64,000 nucleotides of DNA from Fomitopsis serialis (taxonomy: Eukaryota > Basidiomycota > Agaricomycetes > Polyporales > Fomitopsidaceae). The notes below the pieces were generated by a model. It saw only the letters and a program-made list of their open reading frames with translations, ran no database searches and was not told the origin of the DNA. Of this stretch, positions 10,469 through 21,800 are shown one piece after another (the first letter of the stretch is position 1; the number at the start of each line of letters is the position of its first letter). The stretch is taken from NCBI RefSeq assembly GCF_022376445.1, contig NW_025955027.1, positions 62,001 to 126,000 on the forward strand. Reading direction: 5' to 3'. Position numbers and translations under genes: made by a program.

Positions 10469-13073
10469 TTATGTTGAAGTCTTGAGCAGCTCAGCTGCCT
10501 TTTCAGCCATTGCAATGACAACAGCACATGGATGACCAGAAACCTGCGTGGGGAAGGCAGAGGCGTCGACCACTCGCAGTCCATCAACACCGTGGACCCG
10601 TAACTGAGGATCGACAACGCTGGTTTGTGCATCCTGCCCCATTCGTGCGGTCGCAACCTGTCGGAGAGCACTGAGTACACATGGATATCTATGCTGTCGT
10701 GCATACTCACGGGATGGAAGATCGGGTTCGCATTTCGTCTGATCCACTGCTTGAGTAGATCGTCTGTCAGCTATGGATGACATGTTAGGGAAGGCAAGCA
10801 TAGCAGTCTCTTCGTGATACACAGACCTTCTCAGGGTCGGCGTTCCCCGGCCAGAAGTAGTCTGTCTCTGCAGCTGGTGTCCAGTCGAGTAAGGAGGCTA
10901 GGGGCTCAGAACGGGCCATGCGTAACAGCAGTCTGGTGCACGTAAGGCTGCGTTGATATCGTTCTCGGATTCGAGATAGCTACGAGCGCTCGTCAGAAAC
11001 CCGCGGATGGCCAGCCCCTTCCACTCACTGTGCGTCAATGATCGGCTTGTCCCATATACTACGAGATGCCAGAGTGATTTCGCCAGTACTCTCAGGCCTG
11101 AGCAAGGACGCAGCCTGTCGATGCCGTCTTCAAATTGGATCTAGACCACACAATCGGGTTCATGTGAGACTTACCGTGGTGATACCGTATAATCCAGACG
11201 CGGGTATGGCAACCCCATCATTGTCTACGTCGAAAAGTAGCGGGAACCAGAGGAGCTCCAAGTCCGGGGCACCAGGACCTGATGTCATATCCCGGACAGT
11301 AGTGTTCGTCGGTTCTTCCCAGTATGGAGAGAGACTGAAAATATCAGTCAAGACCGCGCTGTGTTCGCCGATGGGTTGAGTACACGTACTTGGGATCATC
11401 GGAGCGTATGAATGCGGCAATGGACATCCCAGAGCAGATATAGGGCTTTGCCTGTGGTGAGCCATCTGAGAAAGGCGATAGCTCCATGTAAGGGCTGGTT
11501 GTATCGATCCCACGTAATGTCGGTTTTGGCGCGAAATCTGAGTGGTCCGGTGGTCAAGTGCTGCGAAAGGTGAATTCTTGTCAACAGCTGCATGTAACAC
11601 ATTGATTGCGCACATCCATGAGATTCTTCCCTACGGCGGGAAGATCCTGCACGACATCAATGCCCAGCTTATGAAGGTCGTCTGAGGGTCCGATGCCTGA
11701 AACAAGTAGCAGCTGCGGGGTCATGACAGCTCCAGCACACAGGATGACCTCCCGCCGCGCGTGTGCGCGATATCGAGGGGAGGTGCGACTCTTTGAAACC
11801 TCGACGCCCGTGGCGCGGGGCTTCGCACCTACATCTCGTGCGAAGAGAATATTCTCTACGATCGTATAGACGGCGACAGTCAAATTATGTCTTCTCAGAA
11901 CGTCAGCTGTTAGGTATGCGGTCGCAGCAGAGCTTCCTACATCATCCTCAGTGGATGTTTGTGCATGACGGAGGAAGGTGCTTACGTTGACCGCTGTCGT
12001 CGATGCAACCCACGAGACGAGTGGCACCTATCGTGCCTCTGGGCGAGTTGATGTCGCTGGATACAAGATTCAGTGAAACGGAAACACGGTGGTTGATGCG
12101 TAACGTACTCGTTATACGATATACCCATGCCCTCACAGGTATCAAGGACCGGGTCCGAGATGGCTGCACACGTATTATGCGGTGGAGGAGCTATCCATTT
12201 ATTTTTACCCACTGCGAATTCTGTGGTGTGGTTCGTTAGCCACGGGCCATCCAAACCATGTCTTCCGTCCGTACTTGCGGAAACGATGGACTCGGGGCGT
12301 AGCGTTCTGCTTTGTCGAAGTACCTGGAAGGCCATCTCGGTTATGCATACCCTGTAATCGGATGGCCTCGCACGCACGGTCGAAGATGCGCGTAGTCCCA
12401 CCCGGTCGCTCCGAGTCTTTCCCATTCATCAAAGTCTGACGGCAATCTTAGCTCGTGGTATGAGGAACAATGTCGAGTGATAAACCTTCCGGTGCACAGC
12501 GATGATAAATCATGGCATTAATCGTGCTATTTTCATGAGTGTGTGCGGTAAGTGCTGATACACCGATCTCACCTTGTGCCGCCTAAGATCTTTCCGCGAG
12601 GCCAATGTACTTTCCGGCCATTCATGCCTTCTTGAGGCCTGCATATCATTGAGTTCATTGGACAGTACGTATTATGACGCATACGTAGTCACATAATCCC
12701 AGTCAACATCGGACTTTGCCAACTTGCCAAACGCAAGAGGGACGCGTGTCAGTAGGTCTCTTTCGTGGCTAATCATCATTGATCAGCACCTCACGGAGTG
12801 TTGCGACCCGCATAGATTGCCACGCACCTTTTTCCCGCCTCAATGAGCAACACGGTTACATTAATTCTTCGGAGAGGCGCGAAGCAACCACGCAACCCGC
12901 AGTACCTAACAAACCTCTTCAGCGAGGCGATCGACATTCTCACCTATTCGCTCACCTCCCCCTACGATGATGTAGTCGTATTCCCGCAAGGTATCCTTGT
13001 TCTTGACGACGTCGACCGGAGAGGCGAAAGAAACAGGGTCAGACACTGTCGCACTCGAGTGAGTGAGTCCCAT
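10469..13073 (-). CDS. GMC oxidoreductase (FAD-dependent alcohol oxidase/dehydrogenase family)
   Basis: The start at 13073 gives MGLTHSSATVSDPV and then the dinucleotide-binding motif EYDYIIVGGG-TAGCVVASRL and VTVLLIEAGK. Further conserved blocks are HGLDGPWLTN, RLVGCIDDSGQR, SSAATAYLTADVL, EVILCAGAVMTPQLLLVSGIGP and the C-terminal catalytic region. There the active-site His lies in IFHPVATARMG, formed across an intron at about 10640-10690. The second active-site His is in VDASAFPTQVSGHPCAVV. No signal peptide is seen, which suggests an intracellular enzyme unlike secreted aryl-alcohol oxidases. About ten short introns are needed, and at least one missing base lies near 12860. It oxidises an alcohol or sugar, but the substrate cannot be told from sequence. 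The gene converges on TF1 and lies in a possible terpenoid cluster. Confidence 0.85.
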
Positions 13074-13843
13074 TGTGCAGTCAGGCGACGAATAGAAGTG
13101 TCAGGGCGGATGAGGACGGGTCCAACAAAACAGTCAAAGGCAGACATCATTTATACTCTGCATATCCGCGTACGCGAGACATGATCCCGACTCCCGAGGC
13201 ATGAACCCGCAAGCTGACACCAGTAGCGCGACGGCTGGAGACGGCTGGACATGCATCCGTAAGCCTGAGCTGCGTGTCTGCTTGGTTAGCGACGTGCAAT
13301 GTAACAGGTCCCGCTCGCCAGAGTAACCAGTGGGACCGGCTGACAAGTTATCTGTTGGTGATTCCTGACTGGAAGGTGAGTGTATGGTCCCAGCGTAGAT
13401 GCAATTGATGCTTGCCCGGGACCCATCCCGATCAGTGCACCGCTTGCACTTCAATGGACGAATGACCGACAAGGCATCTGCGGATCTCCTCGCAAGTACT
13501 TATACACGGCTGTTCAGGGACGCCAGAAGGAACGATGGTCCAAATGACTCGGACGTGGCGAGTAACATGAGACAGCCACCCTTAGTGTTGTGTCGAAAGA
13601 ATTGAGCCATGCGGATCAGCCGCCCTTCAATTCCAATTTTCACGAGCGTTTGTACTCCCCGATCATGTCGAGCCCAGTTAACGGAGGTCAGCAGCGGCCA
13701 ACAGTCTGAGGGGTCACCATTACCAGGCGTCGTCACTTCGGTGTAGAAGCACGATCTAGATATACAACACTGCGAATAATGAGCCAAGGACGACGTCAAG
13801 ATGTCACAACGGAGATTTCTCACAGCAGTTCACAACCTGTTCA
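13074..13843. other. intergenic region
   Basis: Lies between the GMC oxidoreductase start and the end of the Dpb4-like gene, both on the minus strand. No supported coding sequence was found. It probably contains the oxidoreductase promoter. Confidence 0.4.
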
Positions 13844-14768
13844 TCACTCGCCGTCATCAGTGTCATCTAATCCTCTCGCGTCTCGTTGAACCTCCTCGTC
13901 ATCGACAGCCATTGAGTCGTCCGGATCCTCGTCGTCTGCTTCGTCGTCTTCCATCTCTTCTTCAGCCTCTTCCTCCACTCCCTCCTCGTCTTCCGCCATC
14001 TCCTCGTCTTCATCTCCATGGAGGCCCCCATTCACCTCCGCTTCGGGCTCCTCTGCCTCCGGCTCCTCGCGTCATCCTCTGGCCCAGCTCCTCGCGGTGG
14101 CGGCTTCGTCGATGGGCGAGTGATCAATATCTTGGGGCCCTTCTCCTTTGCCTTCTGTTTGGACTTCGACGCGGACGCAGCCGAAATGGACTGTGGCTCG
14201 CCCTGCGATTCGCGCGCCTTGCCCTTCGCGCCGCCCGTGCTCTTACGGCCCTTGTCCGACTTTTGGATGTCGCGGTAGACTATAGGGCCATTAGACAGGT
14301 GTGGAGTGAATGTCGAACAGTACGGACCTTGTAGTTCCTGTTGAAGCCGGGGTACCATGTCGCCCATCTCAACCAACTCGAGTGCCTTGAGAACGTCTGA
14401 CGCGGATATGCTCTTGTGCTGCTTGGACGCGGCGACTTCGTGGGCCGTGGCAGCTGTGTTCCACAGCAGAGAGACTCAGGGTGGGACTGAGCTGAACATG
14501 GCACGAAACGTACCCAGGTAATTGATGAAGACGGTGGACGCCTTTTGGAAGGACAGCACAACATCCTTGGACATCTTGGTGTTTTCTGACATCTGCGAGC
14601 CGTCAACAACGCCGTCAGTGCTTGAGAATATGTTCTCACCGCCGCTCGCGCGAGTTTCGTGATGATACTGCGTGGCAACTCGAAAGTCTCGATGCCTTCC
14701 GACACGGCCTCTTGCTGTGCCTGTGCACTCACGGCCGACGTGGCCACCTCTTTGGTACCTCCAGCCAT
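13844..14768 (-). CDS. DNA polymerase epsilon subunit D-like histone-fold protein (Dpb4/CHRAC-17 family)
   Basis: Histone-fold partner protein of the replicative polymerase epsilon and of chromatin-remodelling complexes, in the nucleus. Starts at 14768 with MAGGTKEV. The histone fold reads ELPRSIITKLARAA, then after an intron MSENTKMSKDVVLSFQKAS and TVFINYL, then AATAHEVAASKQHKSISASD and VLKALELVEMGD. A basic, Lys- and Ser-rich linker follows. The C-terminus is a long Glu/Asp tail of about 60 residues ending DDTDDGE at 13844. The basic linker and the acidic tail lie in different frames and are joined by one missing base near 14060. Without that repair the protein stops after SPKRR. Three introns are visible. 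Family assignment is firm; which complex it serves is inferred. Confidence 0.82.
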
Positions 14769-15277
14769 TGTTCTGTAGTCACTTTGTATGGTTGAGAGTC
14801 GTGCGCGTATAGCTGAAGACAGAAGGTACGGAAGGTATGATATGGGCGAGAATTCTACGAGAGGTCGTGGTCAAAGCCAGTGAGCCTGCGAGCAAACGCG
14901 CTCACGCGCCACAGGGAGTGCCACAAGCGCGTCCGACGCGATCATTGAGATTCTCACGGTCTACAGTAGTTCAATCGCATCATAACTTTAAGTACCTGCC
15001 TAGTACGAGGTACAATACATAGCCCGTGCGATTCTGCGCGTACTCAAGTACTCACTGCTCGCGTCGTCGCGTGCCGCATCGTGCATAGACTGACGTAGCA
15101 GCGCCCTTACTATTCACACCGTCAGCTCGCCATCCAATCCCCGTACCGCCGTCGGTGCAGAGTCGCCTTCGCAGAACTGCCGGGAGGTGAGGCACCCGTA
15201 ATACGACCAAGGACAGTTGATTGTTGTGAGTGTAGCACCGACCATCATAGCAACTGGCGACGAACCAGCAGGACACC
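14769..15277. other. intergenic region
   Basis: Lies between the 3' end of secreted protein A and the start of the Dpb4-like gene, both on the minus strand. Nothing coding was recognised. It should contain the Dpb4-like promoter. Confidence 0.4.
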
Positions 15278-16054
15278 CTAGTCAAGCTCATCCAGCTCCA
15301 TGCCCCTTTCCACCATCACTGGATTACCATCGTACTCGCGCTCGAACAACTCGGGATTCTCGTTCCGGACGTGTATACGCCAGGTGAAGAAATCCTTCCG
15401 AACGTTGTTCGCACCGTGGCAGAGCTCCTTGGCTCCGACCTTGCAGCTGGTCTTCCAGTTGGGCTCCTTCTTGACCTCCGCAGGCTTCCGCTTGTCCTCC
15501 TCCTTCGTGACCGCCTTCTGGTCGCCAGAGCGATTGACGAGCTCGTCCACGATGGCGCGGGCGAGCAGCTCCTCGTCGGAGTCGAATCCTCGGGCACGCC
15601 GCTCGTGGTAGGCCCCCCGTGACGTCTCTGCAGGGACAGTGAATGGAGGAGTCCCCTGCCGATGCGCAGCGGAGCCCTGCTTCTGGAAGCCCTCGTGGGC
15701 CTGGAGGCCAGGGTGGCGGTGTTCTGCCGTGCCGTGCTGAGCCTGCGGGTGCGTGCCGTGGGGTCGGGCATCGTACGAGTCGTGAGCGACGTGAATATGA
15801 GCACCCTCAGGGTGGTGAGCGTGCGGGGCCTGGCCGTCGGTGTGGTGGTGTGCAACGTGAGAGTGAGGAACATAGCCCTCTCTGTTGGTCGCGGCGGGAA
15901 CCTGAGTTCTATGGCAGGAAAGATGTATTGAGATCTGACGTCTCGCCATTCAGGAAGTTGACACTCACCGAGCACCTTCGCCCAAAGGACGGGCGAGTGC
16001 AGGAGTCGTGATCGCGATGGTAAGTATTAAGGAGACAACGGTAGAAGTGCGCAT
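15278..16054 (-). CDS. secreted histidine-rich protein A
   Basis: Exon 1 starts at 16054 with a signal peptide: MRTSTVVSLIL, a hydrophobic core, then TPALARPLGEGAR. An intron beginning GTGAGTGTC follows. The mature part opens TQVPAATNREGYVPHSHVAH and is very rich in His (HHHTDGQAPHAHHPEGAH and more). A charged region with FDSDEELLARAIVDELV follows, and the protein ends PELFEREYDG...MERGMELDELD. The frame is intact. It is an inverted paralog of protein B at 34005-35275, which shares the signal peptide, intron, upstream DNA and C-terminus. A carries only one copy of the segment that is repeated in B. Function is unknown. The His density suggests metal binding at the cell surface or outside the cell, which is inference. 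Two Cys lie in the C-terminal part. Confidence 0.75.
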
Positions 16055-16283
16055 CTCGACTTGGAGTTGGTTAGGTGGTGGTGTCGTTAGGAGATCGTGA
16101 GTCGATGGTCGTAAAGAATTATGGATCAAAATCAAGCAAGACTAGAATAGTGACTTCGGTGAGCTATCGCAATAGAGGTTCAAAAATTGAGAATACTGAC
16201 CAACCAGTGTCTATACTCGAAGGTGAGCTGCGAAAGCGAAGTAAAGAGAGGAGGTGAGCTCAGGCTGAGGGTCCAAACGTTCA
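16055..16283 (-). repeat. upstream region of protein A, inverted copy of 33785-34004
   Basis: On the opposite strand this block matches the DNA just upstream of protein B, at roughly 90% by eye over about 220 bases. It includes the motifs GGTTGGTTAGGTGGTGGTG, GAGTCGATGGTCGTAAAGAA and GACCAACCAGTGTCT. The match begins at the start codon and fades at GAGCTCAGGCTGAGGGT. Because it reads as the promoter and 5' UTR of both genes, the two may be co-regulated. Confidence 0.8.
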
Positions 16284-16999
16284 GTGTACCTTTTAAGTAC
16301 GGAAAGCAACAGTGAACAGCCCCGCTTCCCTGACCCATCTGGTGATCCGTGGCCTCGGCTATCTATGGCTCTTGCGTGCAGACGAAGGCCGGCTTTGCGA
16401 AGACTCACCGACTTGTTTGACGCATTGCTGCATGTCGTTCTGTAATAAACGACCACTGGAACTGGGCTCAGCGCTCAGGTCTCACTGGAGACCTACATAC
16501 TGTACTGTCAACAGCGACTCTGACGTGTACGCTCAATGTTCTCACTTTGGACATTCTGGATCTGCAATGCATACATATGCTGGTGTGCCACACGGGTTTC
16601 TGTGCCCATATTGACAAGTGGAGGTCAATGACAGGTCTATGGTTGATTGCCCGATGCGGCCGCGGCGTGTTGACCTGCCGCCGGCCCGCGGCTGCCCGCA
16701 TCTCTTGCGCACTAGATTAAAATCACCATCTAAGTAAATATGTAGTAGTTTATTCTTACGTTATACGCCACTGGAATAGGCAAGTCGCGTCGGATGCAGG
16801 GAAGGGCGTCCGAACAATAACAGCGCGGACGTAAACATGGCTCGAGCCACGAAGACGCTGCGAGGCCTGTCCTTGCGTCTGTTCTCCATTTTAATCCCTT
16901 ATAATTCTTCTTCGCCTGTCTCCCTGACCCGTCTGTCAGCGGCGCCCCGAACAATAGCTGGCGGCAGCTGCGCCTCCGAGTTTCAGGCCGCTCCTTTCC
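16284..16999. other. intergenic region between protein A and the terpene-synthase-like gene
   Basis: Divergent spacer with the remaining promoter of protein A on one side and the promoter of the terpene-synthase-like gene on the other. No coding sequence was recognised. Confidence 0.4.
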
Positions 17000-18571
17000 A
17001 TGCCTTCGTCCAACCTACAGCTCCCGCACCTCGTTTCGTTTTGCGACGCCTTCGAGCTCAGGACGAACCGACATTGTCGCGCAGTCACAATCGCTTCCAA
17101 GAAGTGGGCCGCGCAGTGCCCGTATCTCGACCACGAAGAACGCCAGGCAGTCGCGGGGCTGCAGCCAGGCCTCCTCGCCTCGCTCTGTTACCCGACCTGC
17201 GATGTCGCACAGCTTCAGTTCATCACGGAAGTCCTGATCGTCGTGGTGCATTGGCTGGACAAGCCACATGCAGCCGGGGACGAGAGATTCATCGACCAGT
17301 ACGTACTCCGGTCCGTCGTTCTCTGGTGCTGGACGTTTAGTCGCCGTCTACTGTGTGGGTATGGTCTGGTAGCGTGCTCTATCCGTGAACAGGACCATGT
17401 CTATCCGACGCATCCCGACTTGAGGCTGACAGTCCTCCGCTTCAAACCGTTCGATGTGGCGGGAAACCGGCGACCGTCTTGCTGTTCGTCCATCCGTGTT
17501 TAGGGATGATCCCGACACGCATGGCCCCTCTGCTGTTCTCCAAGGACAGGCGATACACGTCCATATCGTCAGGCCACACGTGAAGTGCGCATACAGGCGG
17601 GCCACGCCGGCTGTAGGGCCTTCGTCCTCTGCGCCACGCAGCCCACGCATTGACGTCCGCTGCGTTCGGTGTGCTCAGGCATTGACCCTGACCAGCTGGC
17701 GAGCCGTGGCGACGTGGTCCTGGTTGTCGCGTGCCTATGCCTGGAAGACTTCCGACGCAGTTTCGTGTGCTGCAGCTGCCAATGCGCATATTCTTTGCCA
17801 GTCGATGGTCGCGTTGCACAGTAGGCGGAAACTAGACGACCCGCATCATGGACAGATCTGCCTATCCTGAATAATTCATGCTGATGCCTCGCTGCGCAGA
17901 ACCTGTACCAAAGTCTCGCGGGACTGGCTGAAGACGTGGCAGCCGCGCTTTCGGCGGCACCTGCAAGCCTTTCGTGACGCTCGGGTACTGGTACAAACGG
18001 ACAACGAGCGTGCCGTCGTGCCTGACTTGGAGTCGTATGTTCCCCTCCGCCAGGAATCCTCGTGCGCCAAGATCCTCCTGGACATGATCGAGTACGCCGT
18101 GGGGTTGCACATCCCCGACACGGTCTACGCGGACCCCGTCCTCAAGCAGCTCCGGAAGAACGCGTGCGACATCATAGCCTGGTCCATCGTACGTCCCCGC
18201 CGCCCCGTCGTCACGTTCCCGTCGCTCACGCCCGCAGGACATCGCCTCCGTCGCGCGCAAGCAGGCGACGAGCGACAAGCACAACCTCGTCCTCGTGCTC
18301 ATGGCGAGCGCCGTCTCACCTGCAGAGCGCCGTCCACGCCGCGGGCGCGCTCGTCAAGAAGACCGTCGGCGCGTTCCTCGAGAACGAGCGCCTCCTCGCG
18401 CAGGCGCACGCGTTCGGCCCGTGCGTCGACGCGGACGTGCGGCGGTACGTGCGCGGCGTGCGCGACTGCATCGTCGGCCTCACGCACTGGCTCTACGAGA
18501 CGGACCGCTTCTTCGGCGAGGCGGGCGACGACGTGCGCGACCTCGGCTGGGTCTTCCTGCCGTCGCGGTAG
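17000..18571 (+). CDS. terpene-synthase-like protein (basidiomycete sesquiterpene cyclase family), motifs degenerate
   Basis: The start at 17000 gives MPSSNLQLPHLVSFC, ELRTNRHCRAVTIASKKW and GLQPGLLASLCYPTCD, the usual N-terminal half of class I fungal terpene synthases. The later exon reads FRRHLQAFRDARV, VPDLESYVPLRQESSCAK, LLDMIEYAVGLHIPD, DPVLKQLRKNACDIIAWSI, KHNLVLVLMAS and LQSAVHAAGALVKKTVGAF, and ends DRFFGEAGDDVRDLGWVFLP. All of these match family blocks. Key residues are odd. The aspartate-rich motif after the Cys-Tyr-Pro block reads LDKPHAAGDE rather than DDxxD or DNxxD. The NSE motif reads IDIASVARKQ, where N and E are replaced by I and K. One missing base lies near 18310, and the middle part (17300-17870) is hard to model. 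It may be an inactive or re-purposed cyclase, or error may hide the motifs. Confidence 0.75.
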
Positions 18572-18850
18572 CCGCATCCGGCATCCGCCGGCTGCGCAGC
18601 CGCTGTACAGTATGCTCTCGAGTTTACCGCTATCGTCGCTTCTCGCTTTTCATGCTCTCTCGTACACGCACGGACTCGTCTAGACTTACAGCGCCACTAT
18701 CTCCATACCCAGACTCGGCAGGAGGACGGGCCCCTTCGTTCCACCGCCCGCTCCTTAATTCTTGAATAACCCCGCATTAATCACAGATCGCACCGTATGT
18801 ACGTAGCACCCACGCCGCCTGATGGACCGGGCGAGGAATAGGATCCCCGA

Positions 18851-21800
18851 TTATCGTAAGTGCTTGCGGACGACGCCCTGGCTCGCGGCGAGGCGCGCGA
18901 ACCGGCCGTCTCGGCGTGCGAGGAGCTCATCGGGGGCGCCGTGCTCGACGAGCGCGCCGTCGTCCATGACGAGGATCAGATCGAAGTCGACTATGGTAGC
19001 TGGGGGCGGCCGGCGTCAGCGTGATGATGAGTCCCCATGATGCACGCTGGGCGGTGGGACCCACCGATACGATGCGCGACGGCTATGACAGTGCACTCGG
19101 AAAGTTCTGTCCGGATGACGGCGCGTATCTTCTCGTCCGTGCGGAGGTCCAGGCTGGGGCGCTGAATTCAGCGGCGGCGCTCGCGGTGACACCAGGGTCA
19201 GTGAAACGAAACGCCCACCTGCTGCTCGCTTCGTCGAGCACGACGATCTTCCTCCGGCGGAGGAGCACCCTGGACAGGCAGAGCAGCTGCAGCTGCGGGC
19301 GTAGCGGTAGTCAGCTGTGCTGAGGTATCGCTGGCGCGGTCGGGGTCCCACGCACCTGCCCCTTGGACAACGAGCCGCCGTCCTCGAGCACCGTGTCCAG
19401 CTTCTCCGGGAGCTCCGCCACCGCGTCGCCCATCCCGACTCGGTCGAGGGCGGCCCAGATGTCCGCGTCTTCGTGCGCTTCCTCTGGGTCGAGGTTCGAG
19501 CGGATCGACGCGTGCCAGACGAACGGGTCTTGGGCGACGAGACTGCGGAGCGATACGTGAGAGGTGCAATACGGATATGGTGAAGGGACACTAGGAGCGC
19601 ACCTGAGGGCTTTGCGCAGGCGGGCGCGCGGCAGGGTGTGGATGTCAACGCCGTCGATGGTGACCTGGCCGGAGACGAGCGCGTCGTCGAGGCCTCGGAA
19701 GAGGGCGAGGATCATGCTGCTCTTTCCCGAGCTACATCATCGTATAATGCGTCAGTTACCGCCACGCCTCTCGCGAGAAATATCAGTAACGCACCCAGAT
19801 CTCCCGCAGATGCCTATTTTCATCCCAGCAGATGCGCGGAACGATACGTCGGAGACGGCAGGTTGCAGGTCCGGTCTGAAAACAGGACTTGAAGTCAACA
19901 CCCTCCATAGCAGGCGCGCATCGTCGGCCACTTACTGGTACCGCATACTGACGCCCTTGAACTCGACGCTGCCCGCGGACGGCCAATTCTCGTCAAAAGC
20001 AACGTAGGCAGCGGAATCTTCTTCGGGAGGCAGCGTCACGATCTCGTGTATCCTGGAAATGGAGACGGAGCCGTTCTCGACTTCGGCGAGACACTGCGCG
20101 GCTTCAGTGTATGTATGAGTCGGGCGGCGCGGTGACTGACCATCAATAAAGCCGAAAGCCAATTCGAAAGGCCCGTGAGGTTGGAGAGCGCCAAACCCAG
20201 CCTAGAAATACATGAGATGCAGCCATGCGGATATGCCCAGGCGAGACGTACGAGGAGGGGTTGATCGTCCGACGGAGACCAATTGTCAGTGCAGCGAGAC
20301 TGACGGCGATGGCGAACGAGATGAACGCCAGCACGGTTCGACTGTGAAATGCGACATGAGGCGCATGAAGGCTGACATGGCTGGCTGGCTGACTTACAGG
20401 AACCTTATGCCTCCGAAACGATAGTAGTATGGCGTCTAGAAACCAATTGTGAATAATGATATTGGTCTCGGGGGCTGTCGACTTACCTGGCTTCGATTGA
20501 GATACACATCGTTTTGTTTTTGGAGATGCCCTTCGACGCGGAGAGCCCTGTTTGACGTGGGTGAGGGTCCGCAGTTACGATAAGATGCGGGACATACCGA
20601 ATCGTTTCAATGCCGCTTAGGGTTGTAGCAAAGACAGAGTACAAGGGCGATTTGCTGGAAGCCTCGAGGTGTTGAAGCTGCTTCGATGTGCGCTACGACA
20701 GAAAAACCAGACGTTGGAGTTGGTCCGCCTTGACCACGGATTTAGCTTACCAGGTAGAAGGTCGTTGTCAGATAGTAGAATGCTCCGAGAGGGATTACAG
20801 ACAGAGTGAGCAACGGGGTCTAACGCCGACGTTGAGTGAGTGCGGTTTGAGAAGGTCAGATATGGATCACGTACGGGAATAAATATGAATATTAAGGTTC
20901 CAACTAGTAGACGCAAAAGGATCAGTACGCGGTCACGACAGCTATGGCGGCAACACACTCAACAGCAATACGATCGCTAGAGCATCAAGGAGATTCACAG
21001 GCCACTCAAAGTCGATCAGGAAGATATCCTATGCAGATCTGTTCAAGGTGGGCCTTAGATGGCAGCGAGCGTTTGCCACGCACCTGAGAAAATCGGTTGA
21101 TGATCCTGCCGGCAGGTGTGGACATGAAGAAGGAAGGCGCGGCATGAACCAAGCCTTTCAGTTCCTCCGCGTGCACCGCTAAACCGCCACGACTGGAATG
21201 CAGAGGTTAAATCAAGACGCGCAGTCGGTAGATAGTCTTCGACACGCACTATGCCACGAGCACCGAAAATTGCCAAAACGTGAACGCGCTATTGAGGATT
21301 GTCAGTTGCTTGTCCTTACGGATGATAACAACGATGGTAATGCCTACAGGCCAATGAGCGTTAAGATTGAGAACCCTGCATAACCACCAGCCCAAGCTCC
21401 AGGACGTGCGCCATTGCTGTCCGCCCATTGCTGGAGATACACCTTTCGAAATATGGGTCAGTTTCGAGACCTGAAGATCATACGCAGAATCGCTACCTGT
21501 AGCCCAAGTCTCATACAAGTATATAGTGCAATCCCGGACTAAACATCTGATCAGTATCAATACCTCAAGTAAGAAGTCAAATGGCAGACCATGGCGATGA
21601 TGAAATTCAGTCGCCCGATCATACGAATGTAAAATCGGTACGGAGAGAGCCCCAAAGACTCCTTTTTGAGAGCTGCTTCCCCGATTTCCTCCTCACGAGC
21701 GTCCTCTGCAGATGGGTCTGCAGCCGGCTGGGGCAACTGCGCTGTCTGCACCTCGTACCGTGGCGATCTCAACTAATGCTTCGTAGCCTTGCTTGATGAA

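Noticed and set aside
14018..14278. Plus-strand open frame opposite the Dpb4-like gene
   Set aside because: Antisense shadow of the acidic and basic low-complexity tail.
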